Both the position numbers and the translations under genes were made by a program. A model generated the notes under the pieces. That model did not search any database, had not been told where the DNA came from, and was given only the letters and a program-made list of their open reading frames with translations. From Clostridiales bacterium UBA4959 (lineage in GTDB: Bacteria; Bacillota; Clostridia; Oscillospirales; CAG-272): a DNA stretch of 14,863 bases. Below are positions 1 through 7,553 of the stretch, one piece after another. Position 1 is the stretch's first letter. Every line of letters starts with the position of its first letter. Location: contig DHAH01000012.1 in NCBI GenBank assembly GCA_002397345.1, positions 1 through 14,863 of the forward strand, written 5' to 3'.

Positions 1-492
1 CAACTCTTTCTCGGTTTTATCGCCGAGCGTGGGCTTATATGTCGCGCCGGGGTCGTCGTAACCGTGGCCGGGGTCTATACAGACGATGTATGAGCTGTAA
101 TCCGTATCAGCAGTATCCGTCGGTATTACGCCGCCGGCAAACCCGTCGTCGCCCGCCGACGGAGCGGTCACCCTGCCCGCCGACAATGCGGGAACCGTCC
201 CCTGCCCGCCGTTCGAAAATATCACGGTGAGCAGTATCGCCAGTGCGACCGCGGCGAGCATAATGCCGCCGATCAGCTTGTAGGTATGGTAAATGCTTTT
301 TTTACCGACCGGCTGTGATGTTGGACGCGGCTGTTCCGGGCGGGTTTGCGTCGGCTGAGGTTTACCGGGTTTCGGCTGCGCGCCTGCCGCGCGTGCATGA
401 CGGATACGCCGGCGCAGGTATTCTTCGCGGGTCAGCGGTCTGCCCCGCGGCGGTCGGGCGGGGGTTGTGTTTTCCTTCGGGTTGTTTTCCAT
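1..492 (-). CDS. N-acetylmuramoyl-L-alanine amidase (Amidase_3), membrane-anchored, 3' end outside window
   Basis: This gene runs off the left edge; 164 N-terminal residues are visible. Residues 1-72 are a cytoplasmic Pro/Arg/Lys-rich tail containing TREEYLRRR (21-29). Residues 73-92 are one membrane segment. A Gly/Thr/Asp-rich linker follows, then the start of a zinc amidase domain: IVCIDPGHGYDDPGA (136-150) is the Amidase_3 signature with His143 as a zinc ligand, and Glu161 in the KTEKEL stretch fits the second ligand. Family members cut the amide bond between N-acetylmuramic acid and L-alanine in peptidoglycan, here outside the membrane. The ATG at 490-492 directly follows an in-frame TAA, so the protein cannot start earlier in this frame. 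No clear ribosome site precedes it, because the upstream bases are almost all A and T. The family call is firm; the specific role (sporulation, cell division or turnover) cannot be told from this part. Confidence 0.9.
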   Translation of the reverse strand, partial: MENNPKENTTPARPPRGRPLTREEYLRRRIRHARAAGAQPKPGKPQPTQTRPEQPRPTSQPVGKKSIYHTYKLIGGIMLAAVALAILLTVIFSNGGQGTVPALSAGRVTAPSAGDDGFAGGVIPTDTADTDYSSYIVCIDPGHGYDDPGATYKPTLGDKTEKEL

Positions 493-523
493 TTAAAATA
501 AAAATTGTTTTTAACAAATAGAT

Positions 524-563
524 AAAAAAGAGGCGTGATGCTTCTTTTTTATAAGAAGCGTCA
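524..563 (-). terminator. Hairpin plus T-run terminator after the 594-926 gene
   Basis: Bases 536-546 pair with 553-563 (11 bp with one G-T pair, 6-base loop). Read on the minus strand, the hairpin is followed a few bases later by six T's (524-529). An alternative overlapping pairing, 524-534 with 540-550, also puts A- and T-runs on both sides. It lies 31 bases past the stop of the small minus-strand gene and before the amidase gene. Confidence 0.6.
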
Positions 564-593
564 GCCCCGCCGCCGTATTAACGTGCAGTGGTT

Positions 594-926
594 TCAGTTT
601 AATTTGGTGTTGTCGCCGTCGAAACGCCGTATCTCCATTGGGATCTTATTATCTTCGGCGAAAGTGCGGAGCTTGCCCATATAATGGCGGAACTCCGGGT
701 CGACGTCGGAACGGATCTCGATGGGTGCCGTCAGTTCGGTAGCTTCTGTGTCGGTGTCGATGATGATGACCTCGATAAGCTCCTTTTTCAGACCGAAGAA
801 CCTTTTAACCTCACGGTAATCGTAGGTGATCTTCTTAATATTGGTGTTGTCAAGCCTGTGAAGATTATGCGTCTTATTTTCGTTATAAACAATATCGTTC
901 TTGTGGATATTCAATGTTTCTTCCAT
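594..926 (-). CDS. Small protein of unknown function, possible PH-like fold
   Basis: I do not recognise this 110-residue protein. It has no signal peptide or membrane segment and is acidic overall. Strand-like stretches (residues about 10-75, including KRFFGLKKELIEVIIIDTDT) are followed by a likely helix (about 76-95), an arrangement that resembles bacterial PH-like domains, but this is only an impression from the pattern. The start at 924-926 is supported by an AAAGGGG ribosome site about 9 bases upstream, and the gene has its own strong promoter (971-999) and a terminator (524-563), so it appears to be a single-gene transcript. It is divergent from proA, with both promoters packed into about 100 bases. 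Confidence 0.75.
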   Translation of the reverse strand: MEETLNIHKNDIVYNENKTHNLHRLDNTNIKKITYDYREVKRFFGLKKELIEVIIIDTDTEATELTAPIEIRSDVDPEFRHYMGKLRTFAEDNKIPMEIRRFDGDNTKLN

Positions 927-970
927 GCCGGCTGCCCCTTTCGTTTAATAAATATAATTCATCAGTGGAT

Positions 971-999
971 ATGATAACACAGACTGTGCGGAATGTCAA
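971..999 (-). promoter_or_regulatory. Sigma-A promoter for the 594-926 gene
   Basis: On the minus strand, TTGACA (994-999), exactly 17 bases, then TATCAT (971-976). It lies about 45 bases before the ATG of the small gene. Confidence 0.8.
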
Positions 1000-1065
1000 G
1001 CAATACGGGCGGTCAGAGGCGTATTTTTACGGTATTTTTTCATCGCGAAAGCCGACAAGGGTTCC

Positions 1066-1094
1066 TTGACTTTAACATGTTACAGTGATATAAT
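1066..1094 (+). promoter_or_regulatory. Sigma-A promoter for proA
   Basis: TTGACT (1066-1071), 17 bases, then TATAAT (1089-1094), with a TG one base before the -10 box (extended -10). It lies 27 bases before the proA ATG, leaving a very short leader with no room for a riboswitch or T-box. The ribosome site GGAG is at 1111-1114. Confidence 0.85.
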
Positions 1095-1121
1095 CATGCT
1101 AATAAAAACTGGAGATAATAA

Positions 1122-2366
1122 ATGTACGATCTCACAACATATATAACCGAGCTTTGCAGAGCCGCGAAATCCGCGTCGCGCTCTCTTGCGGTGCTTTCCG
1201 CGGCGAAAAAAAACGCGGCGCTTGAGAGGATAGCGCGTGCGCTCGAGGAAAACGGCGCCGAAATTATCGCGGCGAACAGCGTCGATATGAGCGAACCCGG
1301 TGTTCCGCCCAAAATGCTCGACAGATTGAAACTGGACGAGAACAGAATCCGCGCGATTGCGGCTGCGGTGCGCGAGGTCGCGGCGCTGCCCGACCCTGTC
1401 GGCGGAGGTGAACGCTGGGTGCGTCCGAACGGACTTATAATCACGCGCGAGCGCGTGCCGCTCGGTGTGGTTGCGATGATTTACGAGGCGCGCCCCAATG
1501 TTACGGTTGACGCGGCGTCGCTCTGCCTGAAAACGGGTAACGCCTGCGTGCTGCGCGGAGGTAAAGAAGCGATAAACACTAACCGCGTATTGGCGGGCGT
1601 CATGCGTTCCGCGCTGGCAGAGGAGGACTTTGACCCCGCGTGCATATCGCTTGTCGACGACGTCACGCGAGAGGGTACGGCGCTGCTCATGCGTCAGCGG
1701 GGTCTGATCGACGTGCTGATCCCGCGCGGAGGGGCGGCGCTGATAAAGAGTGTAGTTGAAAACGCCGCCGTGCCGGTGATTGAGACGGGCGCGGGCAATT
1801 GTCATATATACATCGATAAATATGCCGATCTTGACATGGCTGTCAGCGTCGCCGTCAACGCCAAAGCCTCGCGGCCGTCGGTGTGCAACGCGGTCGAAAC
1901 GTTGCTCGTTCACGCGGAGATAGCCGAAGAATTTTTGCCGTTGTTCGCCGCCGCCGCCGCACGGTATAATGTGGAGCTGCGCGGCTGCGAGCGCACGCGC
2001 GCGATATTACCGGGCATAAACGCGGCGTCGGACGAAGATTACGCGACTGAATATAACGATTTCATCCTCGCCGTCAAGGTCGTTGACAGCGAGGACGAAG
2101 CGATAGAGCATATAAACAAATACGGCACGATGCACAGCGAAGCTATCATAACGCGCGATCTTGCAGCGGCGGAGCTGTTCCGGCGTTCTGTCGACGCCGC
2201 CGCGGTGTATGTGAACGCCTCGACGCGGTTCACCGACGGCGGGGAGTTCGGGTTCGGCGCGGAGATAGGCATATCAACCCAAAAATTGCACGCGCGCGGT
2301 CCGATGGGGCTTGCCGCGCTGACGACAACCCGATACCTCGTGGACGGCAATGGTCAGATTCGGTGA
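1122..2366 (+). CDS. proA: Glutamate-5-semialdehyde dehydrogenase (gamma-glutamyl phosphate reductase)
   Basis: ProA reduces gamma-glutamyl phosphate to glutamate-5-semialdehyde with NADPH, the second step of proline synthesis from glutamate, in the cytoplasm. At 414 residues it is full length for the family. It shows family stretches such as RVPLGVVAMIYEARPNVTVD (111-130), the NADP-binding region around LKTGNACVLRGGKEA, and the catalytic cysteine Cys255 in ASRPSVCNAVETLLVH. The C-terminal part (FTDGGEFGFGAEIGIST followed by HARGPMGL) is also typical. The ATG at 1122 has GGAG seven bases upstream. proB is not beside it: upstream is a divergent unrelated gene and downstream are palindromic repeats and the convergent phoU, so proA appears to be transcribed alone from its own promoter. 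Confidence 0.97.
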   Translation: MYDLTTYITELCRAAKSASRSLAVLSAAKKNAALERIARALEENGAEIIAANSVDMSEPGVPPKMLDRLKLDENRIRAIAAAVREVAALPDPVGGGERWVRPNGLIITRERVPLGVVAMIYEARPNVTVDAASLCLKTGNACVLRGGKEAINTNRVLAGVMRSALAEEDFDPACISLVDDVTREGTALLMRQRGLIDVLIPRGGAALIKSVVENAAVPVIETGAGNCHIYIDKYADLDMAVSVAVNAKASRPSVCNAVETLLVHAEIAEEFLPLFAAAAARYNVELRGCERTRAILPGINAASDEDYATEYNDFILAVKVVDSEDEAIEHINKYGTMHSEAIITRDLAAAELFRRSVDAAAVYVNASTRFTDGGEFGFGAEIGISTQKLHARGPMGLAALTTTRYLVDGNGQIR

Positions 2367-2452
2367 CGGGGACGGGGAAACGTTGGTGGCGTATGACGCC
2401 CCCAAGCCCCCGCACCTCTGGGTAAAAAAATTTAACGGTGCAATAAATATTT

Positions 2453-2478
2453 GTAGGGGCGGGGTTCCATCCCCGCCC
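2453..2478 (+). repeat. GTAG-headed REP-like hairpin, copy 1 of an inverted pair
   Basis: GTAG (2453-2456) is followed by a perfect 8-bp stem GGGCGGGG/CCCCGCCC (2457-2464 with 2471-2478) closed by the loop TTCCAT. A GTAG foot next to a hairpin is the known layout of REP sequences recognised by RAYT proteins, and a RAYT gene lies about 5 kb away. It pairs with the inverted copy at 2505-2530. Confidence 0.8.
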
Positions 2479-2504
2479 ACTGTATTTAGCGTTTATATAA
2501 AAAC

Positions 2505-2530
2505 GGGACGGCATGGAAGCCGTCCCCTAT
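2505..2530 (-). repeat. REP-like hairpin, copy 2 of an inverted pair, with compensated stem
   Basis: Read on the minus strand: ATAG, stem GGGACGGC, loop TTCCAT, stem GCCGTCCC. Loop and foot match copy 1 (ATAG instead of GTAG), but the stem differs at three positions on each side, all three compensated, so pairing is perfect in both copies. The head-to-head arrangement with 26 bases between the stems resembles paired REP units (BIMEs). Confidence 0.8.
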
Positions 2531-2585
2531 ATATTACACACATAATTGTATAGATAAGGGATGTTTTACCTATTATTGCGGGGGT

Positions 2586-2626
2586 CTGGGGGAGGTCGGC
2601 GTGCGTACACACGCTAACTCCCCCAG
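2586..2626. repeat. Two-tier palindrome downstream of phoU
   Basis: Outer arms CTGGGGGAG (2586-2594) and CTCCCCCAG (2618-2626) match perfectly. Inside is a second stem, GCGTG with CACGC, around the loop CGTACA. It begins 27 bases beyond the phoU stop and could stop or protect the pst transcript, but no T-run follows on the minus strand, so it is not a standard intrinsic terminator. Confidence 0.6.
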
Positions 2627-2653
2627 CGTATCCACGTACCCTGTACCCCCCCG

Positions 2654-3325
2654 TCAGGCGTCGTCGTCATCCGGCACGACGCCGTTTTTCGAGCGCTTGC
2701 CGGTGATCGAATATTCGACCCATTCGGCTATGTTTGTGGCGTGGTCGGCAATACGCTCGAGATATTTGGCAACCATAAATATGTCAAGGTAATATTCCGA
2801 TTGAATGCTGTCTTTACCGAGCAGCTCGATAAGCTCTGTTTTAATGCGTATAAACCAATCGTCGACAACGTCGTCGTAAGCGATAACATAGCGCGCCAGT
2901 CCCAGATCGCGGCGCACGAACGAGTCGATGCTGTCAATCACCATTTTCGTTGCCTCGAGCGCCATTTTGCCTATATCATTTTCACAGCGTTCGGTGTGCC
3001 CGATCAGATATACGGTAATTTCCGCAATATCGGACGCCTGGTCGCCGATACGCTCCATGTCGGAGATCATCTTCAGCGCCGATGATATCTCGCGCAGATC
3101 GGACGCGACGGGCTGCTGCTGAAGCAGCAGCTTCAGGCACAGCGACTCGATTTCGCGTTCTTTTTTATCGATGTCCGAGTCGATGGCAAATACTTTTTCG
3201 ATTAATGAGGCGTCGTTATTAACCAGCGCTTTTATAGCGGTTGCGATAGCTTCTTCGCACAGCGCGCCCATTCCCAGCATTTCGTCGTGCAGCGTTTTAA
3301 GCATTTCGGTATATTTCAGTCTCAT
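2654..3325 (-). CDS. phoU: Phosphate transport regulator PhoU
   Basis: PhoU is a cytoplasmic helical protein that links the Pst transporter to the PhoR kinase, keeping the Pho response off when phosphate is plentiful. The 223-residue protein has the expected two three-helix repeats, each with the family's metal-binding pattern: SDMERIGDQASDIAE in the first and KYLERIADHATNIAEWV in the second. The length is normal. Its ATG overlaps the pstB stop by one base (TAATG) and has an excellent ribosome site (GGGGAGG, 8 bases before the start), so it is translated as the last gene of the pst operon. The acidic tail (PDDDDA) is ordinary. Downstream lies a palindrome-rich region instead of a clean terminator. 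Confidence 0.96.
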   Translation of the reverse strand: MRLKYTEMLKTLHDEMLGMGALCEEAIATAIKALVNNDASLIEKVFAIDSDIDKKEREIESLCLKLLLQQQPVASDLREISSALKMISDMERIGDQASDIAEITVYLIGHTERCENDIGKMALEATKMVIDSIDSFVRRDLGLARYVIAYDDVVDDWFIRIKTELIELLGKDSIQSEYYLDIFMVAKYLERIADHATNIAEWVEYSITGKRSKNGVVPDDDDA

Positions 3326-4101
3326 TATCCGAACCTCCCCGTAATGTAGTCTTCCGTACGTTTGTCGCGCGGCATAGTGAACATCTTTTCGGTTTCACTG
3401 TATTCTATTATTTCACCGAGTAGGAAAAACGCGGTTTTATTCGAGATGCGCGCCGCCTGCTGCATGTTGTGGGTCACGATTATAATAGTATATTTTTCTT
3501 TTAGCTCGGTTATTAAATCCTCGATTTTCGAGGTGGAGATCGGGTCGAGCGCCGAGGTCGGCTCGTCCATGAGCAGCACCTCCGGCTCCACGGCGAGCGC
3601 ACGCGCTATACACAGCCGCTGCTGCTGCCCGCCGGACAGCTCGAGCGCGCTTTTTTTCAGTCTATCTTTTATATCGTCCCACAGCGCCGCGCCGCGTATC
3701 GATTTTTCGACCAGCTCATCGAGCTTCGTTTTGGAATGAATGCCGTGAGTGCGCGGCCCGTACGCGATGTTGTCGTAAACGCTCATGGGGAACGGGTTGG
3801 GTTTTTGGAACACCATGCCCACGCGCTTTCGGAGCAGGTTTACGTCTATATCAGTGTAAATGTTTTGGTTATCCAAAAACACGCCGCCCGCGATGTGGCA
3901 ATTCGGTACCAGATCGTTCATGCGGTTAAGCGTTTTCAGCACAGTGGACTTTCCGCAGCCGGAAGGACCGATAAATGCGGTGATTTCGCGCTCGGGGACA
4001 GATAAATCGACGCCTTTAATAGCCTTGAAATCGCCGTACCACAGCTCAAGCTGTTTTATGTCAATTTTAATGGGTTTTACCTTTTTCTTTTCTATAATCA
4101 T
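3325..4101 (-). CDS. pstB: Phosphate ABC transporter ATP-binding protein
   Basis: This is the ATPase that powers the PstC/PstA phosphate channel from the cytoplasmic side. All ABC motifs are intact in the 258-residue protein: Walker [10 protein letters not shown] (45-53), Q-loop Gln99 in [15 protein letters not shown] (the last part is typical of PstB), signature LSGGQQQR (155-162), Walker B VLLMDEP (175-181) and H-loop His211. The ATG (4099-4101) overlaps the pstA stop by four bases (ATGA), and the phoU start overlaps its own stop, so translation is probably coupled along the operon. An AAGGGCGGGAAG stretch upstream provides the ribosome site. Confidence 0.98.
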   Translation of the reverse strand: MIIEKKKVKPIKIDIKQLELWYGDFKAIKGVDLSVPEREITAFIGPSGCGKSTVLKTLNRMNDLVPNCHIAGGVFLDNQNIYTDIDVNLLRKRVGMVFQKPNPFPMSVYDNIAYGPRTHGIHSKTKLDELVEKSIRGAALWDDIKDRLKKSALELSGGQQQRLCIARALAVEPEVLLMDEPTSALDPISTSKIEDLITELKEKYTIIIVTHNMQQAARISNKTAFFLLGEIIEYSETEKMFTMPRDKRTEDYITGRFG

Positions 4102-4994
4102 ATGCTTCCCGCCCTTTTTTTCGGTAAATCCGCCGTGCGGGGCCGCATGCTGATTCTTCCGGCGATTGCGCCCGACAGCGCGTTGATGCCGATAACGACG
4201 ACGAGCAGCACGACGGCGGTTGCATAGGCTTGTTTGGTATACAGACCCTCGTTCAGCAGGCAGTACAGATGCACAGACAGCGTCCGCACGGACGAGAGCG
4301 GTCCGGACGGCACAGACGCAACCGTTCCGGCGGTGAAAATCAATGCTGCGGTTTCGCCCACAATGCGTCCTACGGCTAAAATTACGCCCGATAATATCCC
4401 CGGCGCAGCGGATGGCAGTATAATGCGGAACACCGTGCGCAGCTTGCCCGCGCCCAGCCCGAAGCTGCCCTCTCGGTACGAATCGGGCACGGCGAGCAGC
4501 GCTTCTTCGGTAGTGCGGATTATTATGGGCAGCACCATTATCGCAAGCGTTACCGCGCCCGCGATAAGCGAATATGACCAGCCCATCGCGACCACGAGCG
4601 CGACATAACCGAACAGACCGTATACTATAGAGGGGATGCCCGCCAGCGTTTCGTTGGTAATGCGGATCACGGTCACGACCCTTGAGCCGCGACGCGCGTA
4701 TTCGGCGAGATAAACAGCGGAGAAAACGCCGACGGGAACGGCTATCACAAGTGTTAACGCCGTCATTATAAGCGTGTTTATGATCGACGGCAGCATGGAC
4801 ACGTTTTCAGAACTGTAATTCCATTCAAACAGCGACAGGCTCAGGTTGGGCACGCCCATTATGAGTATATATGCGATGATAAAAATCAGCGACGCTACGG
4901 TTATCGCCGCCGCGAGCAATACGCATAACCGCACGGCGAGCGAGCCGGGTCTGCGCAGAGAGGCTTTTAACTTTAACTGCACCGATTTTTTCAT
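4098..4994 (-). CDS. pstA: Phosphate ABC transporter permease PstA
   Basis: One of the two membrane subunits of the high-affinity phosphate importer. The 298 residues include a basic cytoplasmic N terminus, a first membrane segment (about 25-48) and five more, with the inner-membrane permease loop after [32 protein letters not shown], the EAA-type contact site for the ATPase. [16 protein letters not shown] is characteristic of PstA. The start at 4992-4994 overlaps the pstC stop (ATGA), with a G-rich ribosome site (TGGGGGGC) five bases upstream. The C-terminal tail (KKRAGSI) overlaps the start of pstB. Nothing is missing or unusual. Confidence 0.97.
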   Translation of the reverse strand: MKKSVQLKLKASLRRPGSLAVRLCVLLAAAITVASLIFIIAYILIMGVPNLSLSLFEWNYSSENVSMLPSIINTLIMTALTLVIAVPVGVFSAVYLAEYARRGSRVVTVIRITNETLAGIPSIVYGLFGYVALVVAMGWSYSLIAGAVTLAIMVLPIIIRTTEEALLAVPDSYREGSFGLGAGKLRTVFRIILPSAAPGILSGVILAVGRIVGETAALIFTAGTVASVPSGPLSSVRTLSVHLYCLLNEGLYTKQAYATAVVLLVVVIGINALSGAIAGRISMRPRTADLPKKRAGSI

Positions 4995-5941
4995 CTTTTG
5001 CCCCCCAGTTTTATAGCTGAAAAGCAGAGGTTTATAATAAGTATAAACACAAACAGCACAACGGCGGTCGCGATCAGCGCCTCGCGGTGCAGCTCGGCGG
5101 CATAACCCATTTCTAGCACGATATTGGTGGTCATCGTACGCACGCCGGATGTAATCGATTCGGGCATGACCGCCTGGTTGCCCGCCACCATAACAACCGC
5201 CATAGTTTCGCCGATAGCGCGTCCCACTCCAAGGATAACGCCCGACAGGATGCCCGATTTCGCGGCGGGAAATACGGCGCGAAAGATGCTGCGCTCTTTT
5301 GTTGCGCCCAAAGCCAGCGAGCCTTCGTAATAATAAGGAGGTACGGCGCGGATTGCCGATTCGGCGGTGCTTATCACCGTCGGCAGGATCATTATGCCGA
5401 GCAGTATCGAGGCGGTCAGGATACCCTTGCCGCCGCTCCCGAAAACCGATTGCATAACGGGTACGATAACCATCAGCCCGAAGAAGCCGTAGACGACGGA
5501 GGGTATACCTGCAAGCAGGTCAACGGCGGGCTTGATAAAGCCATATAGTTTTTTCGGACAGTAATGCGCGAGGAACACGGCGGTTAAAATTCCGATGGGC
5601 ACGCCGATTATCACCGCGCCGGCGGTGACGTATATGCTGCCGATTATCATCGGGAAGATGCCGAACACGTTTTGCGAGGGTTTCCAGCGCATACCGAGCA
5701 GGAATTCGGGAACACCGATCTTGCCGATCGCGGGAAAACCGTTTACAAACAGGAACAGGCATATCGTGACCACCGCGGTCGCGGACGCCAATGCGCAGCC
5801 GAAAAAAACCCAACTCATGGTTTTTTCGGTTAAAGCGCGGCGTTTAGCCGGATTCTTTGTTGTTTCCGCAGTTCCGCCCGGTTTGTCTGAGAGATTAACT
5901 AAATTATTAACCGGAGCCTTGTTCACTGCACGGCGCTCCAT
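4991..5941 (-). CDS. pstC: Phosphate ABC transporter permease PstC
   Basis: The second membrane subunit of the phosphate importer, 316 residues. After a hydrophilic N terminus of about 40 residues come six membrane segments. The permease contact loop is visible in AIRAVPPYYYEGSLALGATKERSIFRAVFPAA, and GRAIGETMAVVMVAGNQAV is the PstC version of the conserved GETxA motif. The chosen ATG (5939-5941) lies inside the end of pstS (19-base overlap), with AAGGG about 12 bases upstream. A later Met at residue 42 would remove most of the hydrophilic tail but has less support. The overlaps with pstS and pstA indicate a single operon transcript. Confidence 0.96.
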   Translation of the reverse strand: MERRAVNKAPVNNLVNLSDKPGGTAETTKNPAKRRALTEKTMSWVFFGCALASATAVVTICLFLFVNGFPAIGKIGVPEFLLGMRWKPSQNVFGIFPMIIGSIYVTAGAVIIGVPIGILTAVFLAHYCPKKLYGFIKPAVDLLAGIPSVVYGFFGLMVIVPVMQSVFGSGGKGILTASILLGIMILPTVISTAESAIRAVPPYYYEGSLALGATKERSIFRAVFPAAKSGILSGVILGVGRAIGETMAVVMVAGNQAVMPESITSGVRTMTTNIVLEMGYAAELHREALIATAVVLFVFILIINLCFSAIKLGGKR

Positions 5942-6780
5942 TCGGTCACATCGCCCTTGAAGATGTCTTTAACCTGCCCGGAGGTAAGACCCCCAATACT
6001 GTTTGATTTATTAGCAATAACGGCGATGCCGTCCACGGCGATTTTTGCGGCGGTCAGCTTCGACGCTTCGCTTTCTTTCAGCTCGCGGGAGGACATGCCG
6101 AAATCGCACACACCTTCGATGGCGGAGGTGATTCCGGCGGACGAACCTGTCTGCTGGACCTCGATGGCGACGCCGGAGTTTATTGCTTTATAAGCGTCGG
6201 CGAGCTTTTCAATCACAGGCGAAACCGAGGTGGAGCCGGCGAGCTTAACCGTTCCGGTCAGACCCGATGCTTTATAAGCGCCGCTGTCGGAAACGCTTAT
6301 ATAACCGTGATCGCTCACAATCTTTTGACCGTCGGAGGAAAGAATATAACTCATAAAATCTTTTGCAAGCTCGGTCGGCGTACCTTCTTTATAGATAAGG
6401 AGGAACGGGCGCGCGATTTTATATGTGCCGTTTTTAATATTTTCGGCTGTCGCCGCCACGCCGTCAATATCGACCGTCTTGACATCAGACGTCAGCGAAC
6501 CGAGCGACACATAGCCAATCGCGGATTTGTTGCCCGATATGGTGGCAAGCATGACCGAGGTGCTGCTGGTGATCTCGGCGGAGTCGGTGATGCGGTCATT
6601 TTTTTGGTCGTCAACGATCCCGAACAGCTCGACGAACGCGCCGCGCGTGCCCGAACCTTCCTCGCGCGACACTGTATAAATTTTACCGAGGCTACCCTGC
6701 GGGGCGTTGTTCGCGCCGCAGGACACGGCGGCTCCGCCGACGATAAGCAGGGTCAGGATTGCGCTGATGATTTTTTTCAT
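5923..6780 (-). CDS. pstS: Phosphate-binding lipoprotein PstS, circularly permuted
   Basis: This is the extracellular phosphate receptor for PstCAB. Residues 1-20 are a lipoprotein signal ending AAVSC, so Cys21 is probably lipidated. The mature part has the two PstS halves in reverse order. Residues 32-162 match the usual C-terminal half: SREEGSGTRGAF with the phosphate-contacting GSGTR loop, then SGNKSAIGYVSLG, and KIARPFLLIYKEG up to SSDGQKIVSDHGYI. Residues 175-285 match the usual N-terminal half: TVKLAGSTSVSPVIEKLADAY, VQQTGSSAGITSAIEG, FGMSSRELKESE, and SGQVKDIFKGDVTEWSAV at the very end. All phosphate loops are present, so it is probably functional. I believe similar permuted forms occur in gut Clostridia but cannot check. 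The ATG at 6778-6780 has AAAGGGAG about 11 bases upstream. First gene of pstSCAB-phoU. Confidence 0.93.
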   Translation of the reverse strand: MKKIISAILTLLIVGGAAVSCGANNAPQGSLGKIYTVSREEGSGTRGAFVELFGIVDDQKNDRITDSAEITSSTSVMLATISGNKSAIGYVSLGSLTSDVKTVDIDGVAATAENIKNGTYKIARPFLLIYKEGTPTELAKDFMSYILSSDGQKIVSDHGYISVSDSGAYKASGLTGTVKLAGSTSVSPVIEKLADAYKAINSGVAIEVQQTGSSAGITSAIEGVCDFGMSSRELKESEASKLTAAKIAVDGIAVIANKSNSIGGLTSGQVKDIFKGDVTEWSAVQ

Positions 6781-6823
6781 TTTGCTGTATACTCCCTTTA
6801 TGTAAATTTTTTAGGACGGATAT

Positions 6824-6852
6824 AGTATACAGCCCCGGTGTTAAATGCGAAA
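6824..6852 (-). promoter_or_regulatory. Probable pstS operon promoter with weak -35
   Basis: On the minus strand TATACT (6824-6829) is a good -10 box, but the position 17 bases upstream is TTTCGC (6847-6852), a poor -35. This pattern suits a promoter that needs an activator such as PhoP-phosphate. It lies within the 113 bases between the HD gene and pstS. Confidence 0.5.
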
Positions 6853-6870
6853 CCCGGGTAAAGTTAAATT
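6836..6870 (-). promoter_or_regulatory. Candidate PhoP-binding direct repeats
   Basis: On the minus strand, two ATTTAAC motifs lie 23 bases apart, each followed within a few bases by CCGGG or CCCGGG, overlapping and upstream of the weak -35. Gram-positive PhoP sites are TTAACA-like direct repeats spaced by about 11 bases, so two repeats at two-turn spacing are plausible. The match is loose and rests mainly on position. Confidence 0.3.
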
Positions 6871-6893
6871 GAAATAAAATTTATAGGCTGATA

Positions 6894-7553
6894 TTAAATG
6901 AGCTGCTGTTCGTTTATAATCAATTTAAATTGCAGTCCCAGCGCGTCGGCGGCTTTGCGGCAGAGCACCATGCGCCCGAGGAATATCTCAAAATAGTCCA
7001 TGACATTGCCGTAACGCGTGTCGACGGCAAGCTTTAGTTTTATAAGCGTGTGGTTCTCGTTGATTTTCAACTCGGATTTAGTGACGGAATAGTTTACACG
7101 GTCGTGGATGTCAAACGACGCCGCGTCGGGGTTGCGCACGCGGGTGCGGCGCACGTCGGACTTGTCCGCCAATATAAGCGCCGCCGAGACGGGGTTTACG
7201 GGGCGGCCTGTGCCCTCGTCGTGATTGCCTATCGCCGATACGACGCATGCGATTTCCTCAGGCGGCATGCCGAGGTTGTCGAGAATGCGGAACGCCATGA
7301 CCGCGCCGCTCTGCGAGTGGTCGATGCGGTTGACAAGGTTGCCGATGTCGTGCAGGTGCGCGGCGATGCGCGCCAGCTCGACATCGCGCTCGGGATAACC
7401 GAGCGTTTTCAGTATATACCCCGCGCTTTCCGCGACCAGCCCGACGTGCGCGAAGGTATGCTCGGTGAAACCCAGCGCCGAAAGCGAGCGGTCAGCTTCG
7501 CGGATATAGGTGGAAATTGCTTCGTTGTGTTTGATGTCATCGTAGGTTATCAT
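6894..7553 (-). CDS. HD-domain metal-dependent phosphohydrolase, substrate unknown
   Basis: This cytoplasmic protein of 219 residues carries an HD domain. His36, the His68-Asp69 pair in AAHLHDIGN and Asp130 in LILADKSD form the classic H-HD-D metal site, and His79 and His111 (GNHDEGTGRP) could add ligands for a second metal, as in two-metal HD proteins. It lacks the GYP motif of cyclic-di-GMP enzymes. The C-terminal 70 residues (from about 150) form a separate mixed segment with no motif I know. HD proteins usually cleave phosphate esters or nucleotides; the substrate here is unknown. The start has AAGG about 12 bases upstream. It lies between the RAYT gene (22 bases away) and the pst promoter, so it is probably co-transcribed with phoPR, which hints at a link with phosphate or nucleotide metabolism by position only. 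Confidence 0.88.
   Translation of the reverse strand: MITYDDIKHNEAISTYIREADRSLSALGFTEHTFAHVGLVAESAGYILKTLGYPERDVELARIAAHLHDIGNLVNRIDHSQSGAVMAFRILDNLGMPPEEIACVVSAIGNHDEGTGRPVNPVSAALILADKSDVRRTRVRNPDAASFDIHDRVNYSVTKSELKINENHTLIKLKLAVDTRYGNVMDYFEIFLGRMVLCRKAADALGLQFKLIINEQQLI

Larger units (their letters stand above)
2367..2653. other. Convergent intergenic region filled with GC-rich palindromes
   Basis: This 287-base gap between the 3' ends of proA (plus) and phoU (minus) shows no convincing gene. It holds at least four palindromes: a short one, GGCGT-ATG-ACGCC (2388-2400); an inverted pair of hairpins with ATAG/GTAG feet (2453-2478 and 2505-2530); and a long two-tier hairpin (2586-2626). Short open frames across it are incidental. 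Confidence 0.7.

Noticed and set aside
927..1121. Possible riboswitch or T-box before proA
   Set aside because: The promoter leaves a leader of only about 20 bases, too short for such an element.
1080..1913. 277-residue open frame antisense to proA
   Set aside because: It is Arg/His-rich low-information protein without a ribosome site, a shadow of the GC-rich proA codons.
2350..2553. 67-residue open frame across the proA 3' end and the palindromes
   Set aside because: It overlaps proA and runs through two repeats; no ribosome site and no protein-like composition.
6784..6833. Perfect 10-bp inverted repeat GCTGTATACT / AGTATACAGC around the pstS start region
   Set aside because: One arm overlaps the -10 box and is not transcribed; a 10-bp match at this spacing is expected about once by chance in a window this size.
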